Positions 10,732-19,314 of a stretch of 64,000 nt of DNA are shown piece by piece. This DNA comes from a sulfur-oxidizing endosymbiont of Gigantopelta aegis (GTDB taxonomy: Bacteria > Pseudomonadota > Gammaproteobacteria > GRL18). Under the pieces are notes generated by a model. That model saw only the letters and a list, made by a program, of their open reading frames with translations, did no database searches and had not been told where the DNA came from. The stretch spans positions 62,001 to 126,000 of the forward strand of contig NZ_JAEHGE010000002.1 in the NCBI RefSeq assembly GCF_016097415.1, given 5' to 3'. The position numbers were made by a program, and so were the translations under genes. The stretch's first letter is position 1. The number at the start of each line of letters is the position of its first letter.

Positions 10732-11022
10732 CTGTGATGCTTTTTATGTTCGAATAACAAAGGATTTAACTGTTGATGAAAAGCGGAGAACTTTAAATGA
10801 TTCCAGGAACTATTTTTCAGATCAGCAAAAGAACACCCTGATTTATCAAAAAATAAAATAAAATTAAAAATAATAAAAGATCGATTAGAAAACATGCAGG
10901 AAATTGGAAACTGGAAAGATAAATGGCTTTTACACCCTTTTCCTAATATGTCTGAACCAGAAAAAGCGATTTGTTATCTTACTGATTATGGTGACTATGA
11001 TGAAGACCATCAGGCATGGTTA
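10732..11022 (+). pseudogene. Transposase-like protein, middle fragment
   Basis: Between two opposed IS3 copies lies a short piece encoding CDAFYVRITKDLTVDEKRR and, after a frame change, GNWKDKWLLHPFPNMSEPEK and DYGDYDEDHQAWL. In the family I recall, these segments follow the DDE core of the same large zinc-ribbon protein, so the fragment belongs between the pieces at 8621 and 12123. At least two frame changes are needed to read it. Confidence 0.6.
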
Positions 11023-12122
11023 TGATGTGTCAACACTCCTGTTACAATATCTTCACGGCACAGGCTGAGGAGCCGATGGCCGTCAACGGTAATGGGCGGC
11101 ATTTATGTCGCCTTTTACCCCTCTTCAATCAATCGATTTAAGCTATTTCCTGCTGTATTTCATAATCGACTGGTGACAAATAATCATTAGCCGAATGAAG
11201 TCGCTCCCGATTATAAAATACCTCAATATATTCAAATATTGCCTGCTTTGCTTCTACTCTGGTTTTGAATCGACAATGGTGCGTCAATTCAGTTTTCAAA
11301 CTATGAAAGAAGCTCTCTGATACAGCATTGTCCCAGCAATTTCCTTTGCGGCTCATAGACTGAATTATGTTATGATCCGACAATATTTTTCTATGACTAT
11401 CAGAGGCATATTGGCTACCTCGGTCAGTATGCCAAAGCAATCCATCCATTGGTTTACGCTTCCATATGGCCATCAGTAAAGCATCATTGACTAGCTTGGC
11501 TTTCATTCGCTCATCCATCGACCAGCCAACAATTTGCCTAGAGAATAAGTCAATGACAACCGCTAAATATAACCAGCCTTCCTTGGTGGCAATATAGGTA
11601 ATATCACCCACATAGTAGCGATCAGGTTGAGAGACAGTAAACTCTCTTTCCAGTAAATTTGGAGATATACGCTTATTATGCTTGGAATTAGTCGTCGCTT
11701 TAAAGCGTCTCTTCGTTTTACAAAACAAACCGGCTTTTTTCATTAATCGACCAATTCTCCGGCGGCTTATATGAACGCCTTTTTTCAGCCAGTTTTCTTT
11801 TTAAGACGACGGGTTCCATAAGTCTTGCGACTGTCTTCAAACAGTTTTTTAGCTGCTCAGTAAGCGCTTCATTTTCTTTCTCTCTATCCGTTTTAGGAGA
11901 GCTAACCCAATCATAATAGCAACTACGGAAACATCCATAAAACGGCACAGAATCGTTACCGGGTAATCTTTAGCCTGATCAGTTATCCATGCGTACTTCA
12001 CAAAGTTTCCCTTGCAAAGTACGCTGTGGCCTTTTTAATAAATCACGCTCCTGAATCACTTTTTATTCGGTTTTTTTGTTTGATCATTCATTTTAGGTCA
12101 ACTTTTTATCTTTTAATTTTAA
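11023..12122 (-). mobile_element. IS3-family type A, copy 2 (truncated)
   Basis: This is oriented opposite to copy 1. The right terminal repeat TGATGTGTCAACAC is present at 11023, but about 190 bp of the usual 3' tail is missing just inside it. orfB is recognisable at 11138-11743 (catalytic Asp in GDITYI, Asp in HTDRGSQY, Glu in DNAVSESFF), with its N-terminus in another frame at 11718-11948. Most of orfA is deleted, and the left terminal repeat is lost near 12122. Confidence 0.85.
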
Positions 12123-12398
12123 GCCTCCATGCCTCCATGGGATTGATAATTTTTTATGCAGGTTAGACGTAGATTATCATTATTAGAGCGAGTTATTTCA
12201 TCTGCCAGCAGTTCTGGCAGAAGGTGGTATGGGTATTCTGCTTACAACCCAAAGAACATTGTTAAGTTACTCGATATATTCCGAGTTTATTATAATTATT
12301 GTATTGCAGGAAAAGACAAAAAAACACCCGCTATGCGTTTAGGTCTGGCAAAAGGCATTGTTAGTCCAGAAGACATCATTTATTTTTCACCTAATTAA
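12123..12398 (+). pseudogene. Transposase-like protein, C-terminal fragment
   Basis: This encodes LHGIDNFF, then (from 12156) MQVRRRLSLLER, GRRWYGYSAYNP, IVKLLDIFRVYYNY and KKTPAMRLGLAKG, ending at a stop at 12398. These are the conserved C-terminal motifs of the zinc-ribbon transposase-like family seen at 8621. One T is missing before the Met codon at 12156. An 8-bp tandem GCCTCCAT marks the junction with the IS copy. It ends 12 bp before the restriction-modification gene, so the two cargo genes were probably co-transcribed. Confidence 0.65.
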
Positions 12399-12410
12399 CT
12401 ATGAGCCATT

Positions 12411-15022
12411 ATGAATAAAACAATTTTCAAACAACTTAAGAAAGACAAAGGTAACTGGCTCAATGAAACAGAAGTACGCCAGGGATGGATAAAGATTATT
12501 GGTGATGCTTTAAATATTCCTTTTCAAATGGAGAGGCAAAGAGTTGATGCCAGTTATAACAGAGTTATTATTGAATTTAAGGATAAGGGCTTATTTAATG
12601 GCAGTACTTCCAGTTCTGCATTTAAAAATGCGGTGTTTGATCGCTTAAAAAATATATCCCGACTCGTGCTAAACTCGAATCCCTCGACAATGAGGATTAT
12701 ATTGAATAGTTACCGATGCAGAGCATATTGCATTTGCACGGTACAGCCGAGGAAAAATAGTTCATGATGCATTATTACCATTAAGTGAATCCAGTGTATC
12801 TTTGATAGTTAAGGCTCTGACTGATTGTAAATGGGTTCCTGTTACATCAGAAAATCTAATCACTGATTTTGGTCATAGTTCTGATGCTGGCTGTAATATG
12901 TTACAGGCTTTATCTGACGCATTATCAGAGCGACTGGAAAAGAAAAATAATAATAAAATAAAAATGATCTTTGAAGAGTGGAAAGCTCTTTATGGACAAA
13001 CATCAAATCTTTCCATCAGCCAAGTGAATGGGATTCTTGATAATATTGATTTCAAGTCAATTTCTCTGAACAAAAAAAGTCTGAAGAATTGAAGATCCCT
13101 GTTGCACTTTTTGTCATACATACTTACAACTCTCTTTTGATAAAAATTCTTGGTGCAGAAGTTGTTGCCGAACATGCACTAACCACTTATAAAGGATTTA
13201 TCAGAGAAACAGTCAGCCTTGATGGTCAATTATTAATTGACCGAATGGAATATGAAATTGAACAGGGTAATTTCTTTTCTGGTGCTGGAATAAATGGGTT
13301 TGGAGAAGAAGTTATTTTCAGTTGGTATCTTGATGTTGCAAGATTGAAACAACATCAAGCCAAAATAATTGATGGATTAAAAGGTATTTTGCTTTCATTC
13401 TCCATGTATAGAGCGGATAAATTAACTTCCGCACGTTCAAAAGATGTTCTTAAGTCGTTTTATCAAGATCTCGTGCCAAATGAGCTACGAAAAGTCTGGG
13501 TGAATTTTATACACCAGAATGGTTGGTTGAAGTCACTCTGGATAGAATCAATGTAAAAAAATTTTTTAACTCAACGATTTCTTGATCCAACATGTGGTTC
13601 AGCTTCTTTCTTACTGGCTTTAATCAGGAAAATAAAAATACAAGCAACAGATGATGGGTGGGGTGATTTAGAAGTGTTAAAACACATCATAAACAATGTC
13701 TGGGGCTTTGATTTAAATCCTTTAGCAGTCCAGACTGCCCGAGTGAATATATTAATCGCTATTTCTGATTTATTAGACAATAACAAAGGAACAGATATAG
13801 AAATACCGATTCTTTTAGCGGATGCAGTGTATTCCCCAGCTCGAAATCCTAAAAAAGATGAATTGATTGTCTCTTATAAAATTGGTAGTGAAGTAGCCGA
13901 TCTGAAATTTTATTGCCTTCAGAATTGGCTTTTGATAGAAGTCGTTTAGATTCCGTATTTTTACTAATGGATAATTTAGTTTCAAAAAGTACTCAGTGGC
14001 GTGAGACAGAAAAAAAATTAATACAAAAAAAATTAATTACATCCAATGAAATGAAAGAATGGAGATCACCACTCAAGCATACTTATGAAAAAATTCTGGA
14101 TTTACATGAAAGAAACTGGAATGGTATCTGGTTTCGTATAGTGCGTAATTTCTTCTGGTCTGCTATTGCAGGAAAGTTTGATGTGGTTGTTGGTAATCCA
14201 CCTTGGGTCAGATGGTCAAAATTACCCGAATTATACCGTGAACGTATAAAGCCAACCTGTGATCATTATGGAATTTTCTCAAAAACAAAATTTCATGGTG
14301 GAAATGAACTTGATATATCAGGAATGATCACCTATACCGTTGCAGATAAATGGCTCAAAGATGAAGACGGAATTTTAGCATTTGTTATCACGCAAACTCA
14401 TTTTCAATCACCATCTTCAGCAGGTTTTCGATCATTTTATATCGGAAATAATCAGATCATTCAACCTGTAGGGATTGATGATCTAAAAGCTTTAAAGCCA
14501 TTTCCTGATGCAGCCAATAAAACAGCTATTTTTATTGCTAAAAAATGCAAAGGTAACACAATAAAATATCCTATACCCTATGCTATATGGGAAGCGGCTA
14601 AAGGAAATAAAAAGCAATCCCTGCTCACCTCACAAAACAAGAAGCTCTTGATTCAGTTGACATTGATAAGTGTGAGGCAACCCCTGTTACGGGAGGTGAT
14701 TCACCATGGGCTATTACACCGAAAGGTGGTTTTAAAGCATTTAAAAGATCACTGGTGCAAGCACTTGGGTTAACGGCAGAAAAGGAGTAACCACAGAATT
14801 AAATGGTATTTATTTTGTAAAAATTATTGATACAAATAAAAATAATAATTTGGTGCAAATTGAAACCTGCCCTGACTTTGGAAGAAATGAAAAAGTAAAA
14901 CCAGCAAGAAAGTTTTGGATAGAACCTGATTTTCTATATCCTTTAGTTAAGGGGCTGGAGATATACAGGAATGTTATGTCTCAATCAAAAAAGATTTATA
15001 TGTACTGGTGCCTAATAAGGGG
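12411..15022 (+). pseudogene. Type IIG-like restriction-modification protein, 5' part
   Basis: Joined across frames, this reads as one long protein. The N-terminus (12411-12700) has VDASYNRVIIEFKDKG, an Asp followed by ExK as in PD-(D/E)xK nucleases. A helical linker follows. Near 13530 comes GEFYTPEWLVEVTLDRI. The N6-adenine methyltransferase motif I FLDPTCGSASFLLAL is at about 13578, motif FDLNPLAVQTARVNI near 13707, and the catalytic NPPW motif (VVGNPPWVRWSKL) near 14190. The order fits Eco57I/type IIG enzymes with nuclease and methylase in one chain. At least six frame changes are needed (near 12680, 13080, 13500, 13560, 13915, 14620 and 14950), mostly at short A or T runs. An IS3 copy interrupts it at 15022. 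Confidence 0.8.
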
Positions 15023-15088
15023 TAATGTGGCTATACTTAACCGGACACACAACTTAAAATAACTAAAAGATAAAAAGTGTGACCTAAA

Positions 15089-15412
15089 ATGAATGATCAA
15101 ACAAAAAAAAAACCGAACAAAAGCTATACATCAGAATTTAAAGAATCAGCTGTCAAATTAGCTAATGAGACGGATCAACCTGTTTCTCAGACTGCCAGGG
15201 AGCTAGGTGTTAATGTAAATACTCTACATACCTGGATCAGTAAATATTCCAAACCGGTGAAGACGGTAGCCAATAGAAGTGATGAACACATTTATGATGA
15301 AGTAAAACGTCTGAAAAAAGAATTGGCAAAAGTGATTCAGGAGCGTGATTTATTAAAAAGGCCACAGCGTACTTTGCAAGGGAAACTTTGTGAAGTACGC
15401 ATGGATAACTGA
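15089..15412 (+). CDS. IS3-family OrfA (helix-turn-helix protein)
   Basis: This 107-residue protein has the IS3 OrfA helix-turn-helix ([16 protein letters not shown] through [14 protein letters not shown]) and a leucine-zipper-like coiled coil (DEVKRLKKELAKVIQERDLL). Relatives end with LLKKATAYFARETL; here the run after TTATTA has one A fewer, so the last residues read RPQRTLQGKLCEVRMDN. That change also removes the usual A6G slippery heptamer for -1 frameshifting into orfB. The same short run is seen in copies 1, 5 and 6. Confidence 0.8.
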   Translation: MNDQTKKKPNKSYTSEFKESAVKLANETDQPVSQTARELGVNVNTLHTWISKYSKPVKTVANRSDEHIYDEVKRLKKELAKVIQERDLLKRPQRTLQGKLCEVRMDN

Positions 15413-16257
15413 TCAGGCTAAAGATTACCCGGTAACGATTCTGTGCCGTTTTATGGATGTTTCCCGTAGTTGCTATTATGATTGGGTTAGCTCTCCTAAA
15501 ACGGATAGAGAGAAAGAAAATGAAGCGCTTACTGAGCAGCTAAAAAACTGTTTGAAGACAGTCGCAAGACTTATGGAACCCGTCGTCTTAAAAGAAAACT
15601 GGCTGAAAAAGGCGTTCATATAAGCCGCCGGAGAATTGGTCGATTAATGAAAAAAGCCGGTTTGTTTTGTAAAACGAAGAGACGCTTTAAAGCGACGACT
15701 AATTCCAAGCATAATAAGCGTATATCTCCAAATTTACTGGAAAGAGAGTTTACTGTCTCTCAACCTGATCGCTACTATGTGGGTGATATTACCTATATTG
15801 CCACCAAGGAAGGCTGGTTATATTTAGCGGTTGTCATTGACTTATTCTCTAGGCAAATTGTTGGCTGGTCGATGGATGAGCGAATGAAAGCCAAGCTAGT
15901 CAATGATGCTTTACTTTACTGATGGCCATATGGAAGCGTAAACCAATGGATGGATTGCTTTGGCATACTGACCGAGGTAGCCAATATGCCTCTGATAGTC
16001 ATAGAAAAATATTGTCGGATCATAACATAATTCAGTCTATGAGCCGCAAAGGAAATTGCTGGGACAATGCTGTATCAGAGAGCTTCTTTCATAGTTTGAA
16101 AACTGAATTGACGCACCATTGTCGATTCAAAACCAGAGTAGAAGCAAAGCAGGCAATATTTGAATATATTGAGGTGTTTTATAATCGGGAGCGACTTCAT
16201 TCGGCTAATGATTATTTGTCACCAGTCGATTATGAAATACAGCAGGAAATAGCTTAA
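15390..16257 (+). pseudogene. IS3-family OrfB transposase, frameshifted
   Basis: This is the DDE integrase-type transposase of copy 3. The start is a GTG overlapping orfA. Visible catalytic positions are Asp in VGDITYIA, Asp in WHTDRGSQY and Glu in [13 protein letters not shown]. The order is HTH_21-like N-terminus, rve core, short C-terminus ending DYEIQQEIA. Two frame breaks, near 15547 and 15914, make it non-functional as written. Confidence 0.85.
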
Positions 16258-16547
16258 ATCGATTGATTGAAGAGGGGTAAAAGGCGACATAAATGCCGCC
16301 CATTACCGTTGACGGCCATCGGCTCCTCAGCCTGTGCCGTGAAGATATTGTAACAGGATCATTACCGTTGTGAAAATACCTTGGGTGAATGGAACGGCTC
16401 TATCGTTCCAGAGGGCAAAGCCCTTTCTCTTCATCTGTTTAAAGTTAACATGAGAAACTAAAATGATAGGAAATACAAAATGACAAAAATCACTTGAAAC
16501 AGCCAAAAAATATTTAGAAAACTGTCCGGAAAAGTGTTGACACATCA
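16258..16547 (+). other. Non-coding 3' tail of IS3 type A with hairpins
   Basis: About 290 bp between the orfB stop and the right terminal repeat has no plausible gene on either strand. It holds short hairpins GGAACG/CGTTCC and AGGGC/GCCCT, and an 11-bp direct repeat CATTACCGTTG. The tail is shared by the other copies (33709-33997, 36394-36685, 39272-39518 and inverted at 53018-53308). This is longer than I expect for an IS3-family element. Confidence 0.6.
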
Positions 16548-17111
16548 GGGATCACAAAACAGTTATTAGAAGATTGTGAAAATGACATGGAAGACAAACC
16601 AAAGTGTGAAGGATTTTTTAGCACCTATCAAGACCAGCTTATTTTAAGATCAACATATAGCAAACGAATGACAGAACACGCACCTTATTTCTGTATTTCA
16701 AATGTTGGCAGTTATACTTTCGCACCATTTAAAGTGGTATGGCCTGAACAGCCTGGCAATAAATCATTTAGAGCGGCAGTCATTACAAAAGGTAACGATC
16801 CTATCAGTGGTCAAAAAGTTTTTGTTCCCGACCACAAATTGTTTTTTGTTGATTTTTATGATTCAGAGCCAGCCTATTATCTTTGTGGTTTACTAAACAG
16901 CTCTACAGTACAAGCTTTTATTGATAGTCATAATATTTCAATTCAAGTGGGTAATGTGTTTAAACACATGAATTTACCAGAATTTGATGCAGATAATAAG
17001 AAACATAAAGAGTTATCAGCATTAAGTGAAGTAGCACATAATGAAGATAACAAAATCAAAAGACAAGCATTGTTAAAAACTATTTCTAAACTTGGAAATT
17101 CATTACTTTGA
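16548..17111 (+). pseudogene. Type IIG-like restriction-modification protein, 3' part
   Basis: After the IS copy the frame resumes with ITKQLLEDCENDMEDK and runs without break to a TGA at 17111. It includes YFCISNVGSYTFAPFKVVW, FVPDHKLFFVDFYDSEPAYY and LCGLLNSS, as in the C-terminal target-recognition half of Eco57I-like methyltransferases. Only one protein is involved, which would total roughly 1150 residues with the 5' part. It ends 53 bp before the right terminal repeat of the host element. Confidence 0.8.
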
Positions 17112-17164
17112 GCAAATATGGGTGTTTTTATACAAAAATATCAACACCTTTGTTTATCGGCTTG

Positions 17165-18153
17165 TGTTTATCTATAGGGGCTTCATCATGAGCCTCAGTA
17201 TAAAGGCTTTCATATTGAGGTTCATCATCAAACCAGCGGTATTTAAAATTGCCTACCAGACCGGAGAAGGGATTGGTAAAACCACCTGCTAAAGTGCCGG
17301 CTTTCGCTTCATTGATGATCTCATTAAAATTATCAGTTTGATTGTTCATTGTTCCGGAAAAATTAATGGTGGGGCCTAGCCAAAAACCGAACTTATCCTG
17401 TTGTTTTTTAATAAACCCAGGCCATAGAAGATTGCTGCACCTTCACCTGCAAGATTGAGCTGTGCAGTCATCTTCATGGGCTGATCGAATAAGCGGGTAT
17501 CTTCTTTAAATGAAATTCCCCGGTTGCAATCAGATGGAGTTCGGGACTGACGATATTGAATTCTTTAATGGTCGTATTCAAGTCTTTGTTTCTTACTAAG
17601 TGCATACGAATAAAATCATAGTCAATGTCCTTGGCAAAGTGAATGACTCTATTGACAATGCCTAAACCAAATCCAGACGTGGGTAATACTGATACCACTT
17701 CACCGACAATGACCATTGCTGTACCACTGGAGCGCATCATGATGTCATTGGCCGGAATCAAATGATAAACCCCGTCACGTCCTTCGATCAGTAAATTAAA
17801 AAGTAGTTCATTGCGCCATTGTCCTAAATTACTCACATCACCAAAGATTTCAAAATTCACATCGAAGACACCATCGGCACGGGGCACGTGTTTCGGGTTT
17901 AATTCTTTGAGAAAATCCCCAATTTTAAACTGAGCTAATGAGGTTTTAAATTGGATGTCATAAGGTCGAGCTTGTTTATCGGTGAATTCGAGGCGGGTAT
18001 CCAATTTCATGGGACTATTATGAAATTTAATCCTTAAATCTTTAGCGTGAAAGGTATTATCATCAATAATTAACTCGCCCCTTATATCCTGATATGACAT
18101 ATAATCACTATAATATAATTGATCAATTTTCAGCTGTGCTGAAATATCTATAG
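17165..18153 (-). pseudogene. AsmA-like protein, middle-to-C-terminal fragment
   Basis: This continues the 19315-22864 fragment after the IS-B insertion. It reads ISAQLKIDQLYYSDY and then the 17474-18100 segment, which has the AsmA_2-like motif FNIVSPELHLIATGEF. Two frame changes follow, near 17510 and 17420, each explained by one missing base in an A/T run. Then comes GFWLGPTINFSGTM and the 17175-17349 segment. The frame is cut by the 8.6-kb element at 17165; its end is found at 8412-8538. Confidence 0.75.
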
Positions 18154-19313
18154 TGGACCCCGAAAACTGGACAATAGGTTAAGATATAAGAGCTAACCTA
18201 ACGGGGAACAAAAAAATGAGCACAAAAAGAAAAACATTCAACAACAAATTTAAAGCAAAAGTAGCCATTGAGGCTTTGAAAGGTCAAAAAACAGTCGCAG
18301 AAATTGCGTCAGAATTTGAAGTGCACACCACCCAGGTCAATAGCTGGAAAAAGCAGATGCTTGATGGTGCAGCCGATACTTTTTCAAAAAAAATTAGAGA
18401 ATAAAGATGCTGAACATGAAAAGGAAAAAGAACACCTGTACAGCCAAATAGGTCAACTAAAAGTAGAGGCTGACTGGCTGTCAAAAAAGTTGAAGATGTT
18501 CAACTGAGTAGAGCAGAAAAGCGGTGTTGCATAGAAAAAGAGCACCCTCAGTTGAGCATCAAAAACAATGTGAGCTTATCGGCCTGAACCGTTCAAGCTA
18601 TTACTATCAACCTAAAAAGCCTCTGCAAAATAAAGATTTAACATTAATGAATTTGATTGATGAGTTGTACATAAAACATCCATTCTATGGCAGTCGTCAA
18701 ATTCGTAATGCATTAAGATTGAAATGTTATAAAATTAATCGTAAAAAGTTCAACGGCTTATGCGGATCATGGGATTGGTTTCAGTGGCACCAAAACCCAA
18801 TACCAGCAAGCCTTGCAAAGTAAATAACCTCTATCCATATTTGCTCAAAGGAATTGATATTAATAGGAATAACCAGGTTTGGTGCACAGATATCACGTAT
18901 TTACGGAAACATTATGATTGAACGACTCTGGCGAAGTGTAAAATATGAGGAAATTTACCTCAAGGATTACCAAAGTATTGATGAGCTAAAGAGCTCATTA
19001 AAGGAATATTTTGAGTTTTACAACCATGAACGACCACACAGTACACACGGTGGAAAAACGCCTGCAGAGATCTATGGCGTGATGAAAGAAGTTGTTCCAG
19101 ACTTAAAACGGGCAGCATGATGAGAGGATAATCAACTTTACTGGCAACCGCCTTGTCCACATATCCACAGGCCAAGCCAGTAGCCCTGAGATATATCGCA
19201 AGCGTCTCTGGACTACTGGCAGACCTGTGGATATGTGGATAAGACTAATACTATAAATAACCAACAGAATTATATCTTAATATTTGAGAAAGCTGTCTTG
19301 ACAATGGGGTCCA
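18154..19313 (+). mobile_element. IS3-family type B, degenerate
   Basis: The ends are TGGACCCCGAAAACTGG and, inverted, TGGACCCCATTGTCAAG, giving about 1160 bp. orfA (18216-18404, continuing in another frame to 18507 after an 8-A run) encodes KFKAKVAIEALKGQKTVAEI. orfB pieces at 18524-18823 and 18854-19120 keep the N-terminus and the C-terminus (IERLWRSVKYEEIYL, FYNHERPHSTHGGKTPAEIY), but most of the DDE core between VWCTDITYL and the C-terminal Glu region is deleted. No clean target duplication is visible. It lies in the AsmA-like gene. Confidence 0.85.
19157..19238. repeat. Palindrome near the right end of IS3 type B
   Basis: CCACATATCCACAGG (19157-19171) pairs perfectly with CCTGTGGATATGTGG (19224-19238), and an inner pair GCCAGTAG/CTACTGGC extends the stem. 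It lies between orfB and the right terminal repeat. The function is unknown; it may be a transcription stop or part of transposase recognition. Confidence 0.6.
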
Positions 19314-19314
19314 C

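Larger units (their letters stand above)
15023..16547 (+). mobile_element. IS3-family type A, copy 3 (complete ends)
   Basis: This 1525-bp copy has both ends: TAATGTGGCTATACTTAACC at the left and, inverted, TGATGTGTCAACACTTTTCC at the right. It is flanked by a 3-bp duplication GGG (15020-15022 and 16548-16550). Removing it and one GGG restores PNKGITKQLLED in the restriction-modification gene. orfA is at 15089-15412. orfB is in three pieces (15390-15623, 15647-15922, 15922-16257) because of one missing A near 15547 and a 5-bp TTTAC duplication near 15914. A 290-bp non-coding tail follows orfB. Confidence 0.95.
8539..17164 (+). mobile_element. Transposon-like element carrying a restriction-modification gene
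   Basis: The ends are an inverted repeat of 26 bp with 25 matches, at 8539-8564 and 17139-17164, beginning CAAGCCGATAAA. It is flanked by a perfect 9-bp direct repeat TGTTTATCT (8530-8538 and 17165-17173), as expected for a target-site duplication. The target is the 3' part of the AsmA-like gene, whose frame is restored by excision. Inside, after three nested IS3 copies are subtracted, about 4.5 kb remains: a zinc-ribbon transposase-like gene starting 82 bp from the left end, and a long type IIG-like gene ending 53 bp from the right end. A 9-bp duplication is compatible with IS1-type DDE transposases, but the family of the resident transposase is inferred only. Confidence 0.85.

Noticed and set aside
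10506-10895. 129-residue minus-strand open frame, and similar frames at 16327, 33777 and 53018
   Set aside because: It runs across the IS3 non-coding tail and into unrelated flanking sequence. The frame is an accident of the tail.
16258-16544. Group II intron in the IS tail
   Set aside because: There is no reverse transcriptase, no recognisable domain V, and the region is only about 290 bp.
19234-19242. TGTGGATAA as a DnaA box and replication origin
   Set aside because: It is a single match inside an IS palindrome, with no cluster of boxes and no dnaA or dnaN nearby.
18154-19313. Target-site duplication for IS3 type B
   Set aside because: No alignment of the flanks (..CTATA and CTGTAA..) gives a matching 3-4 bp duplication; simple joining already restores the AsmA frame.
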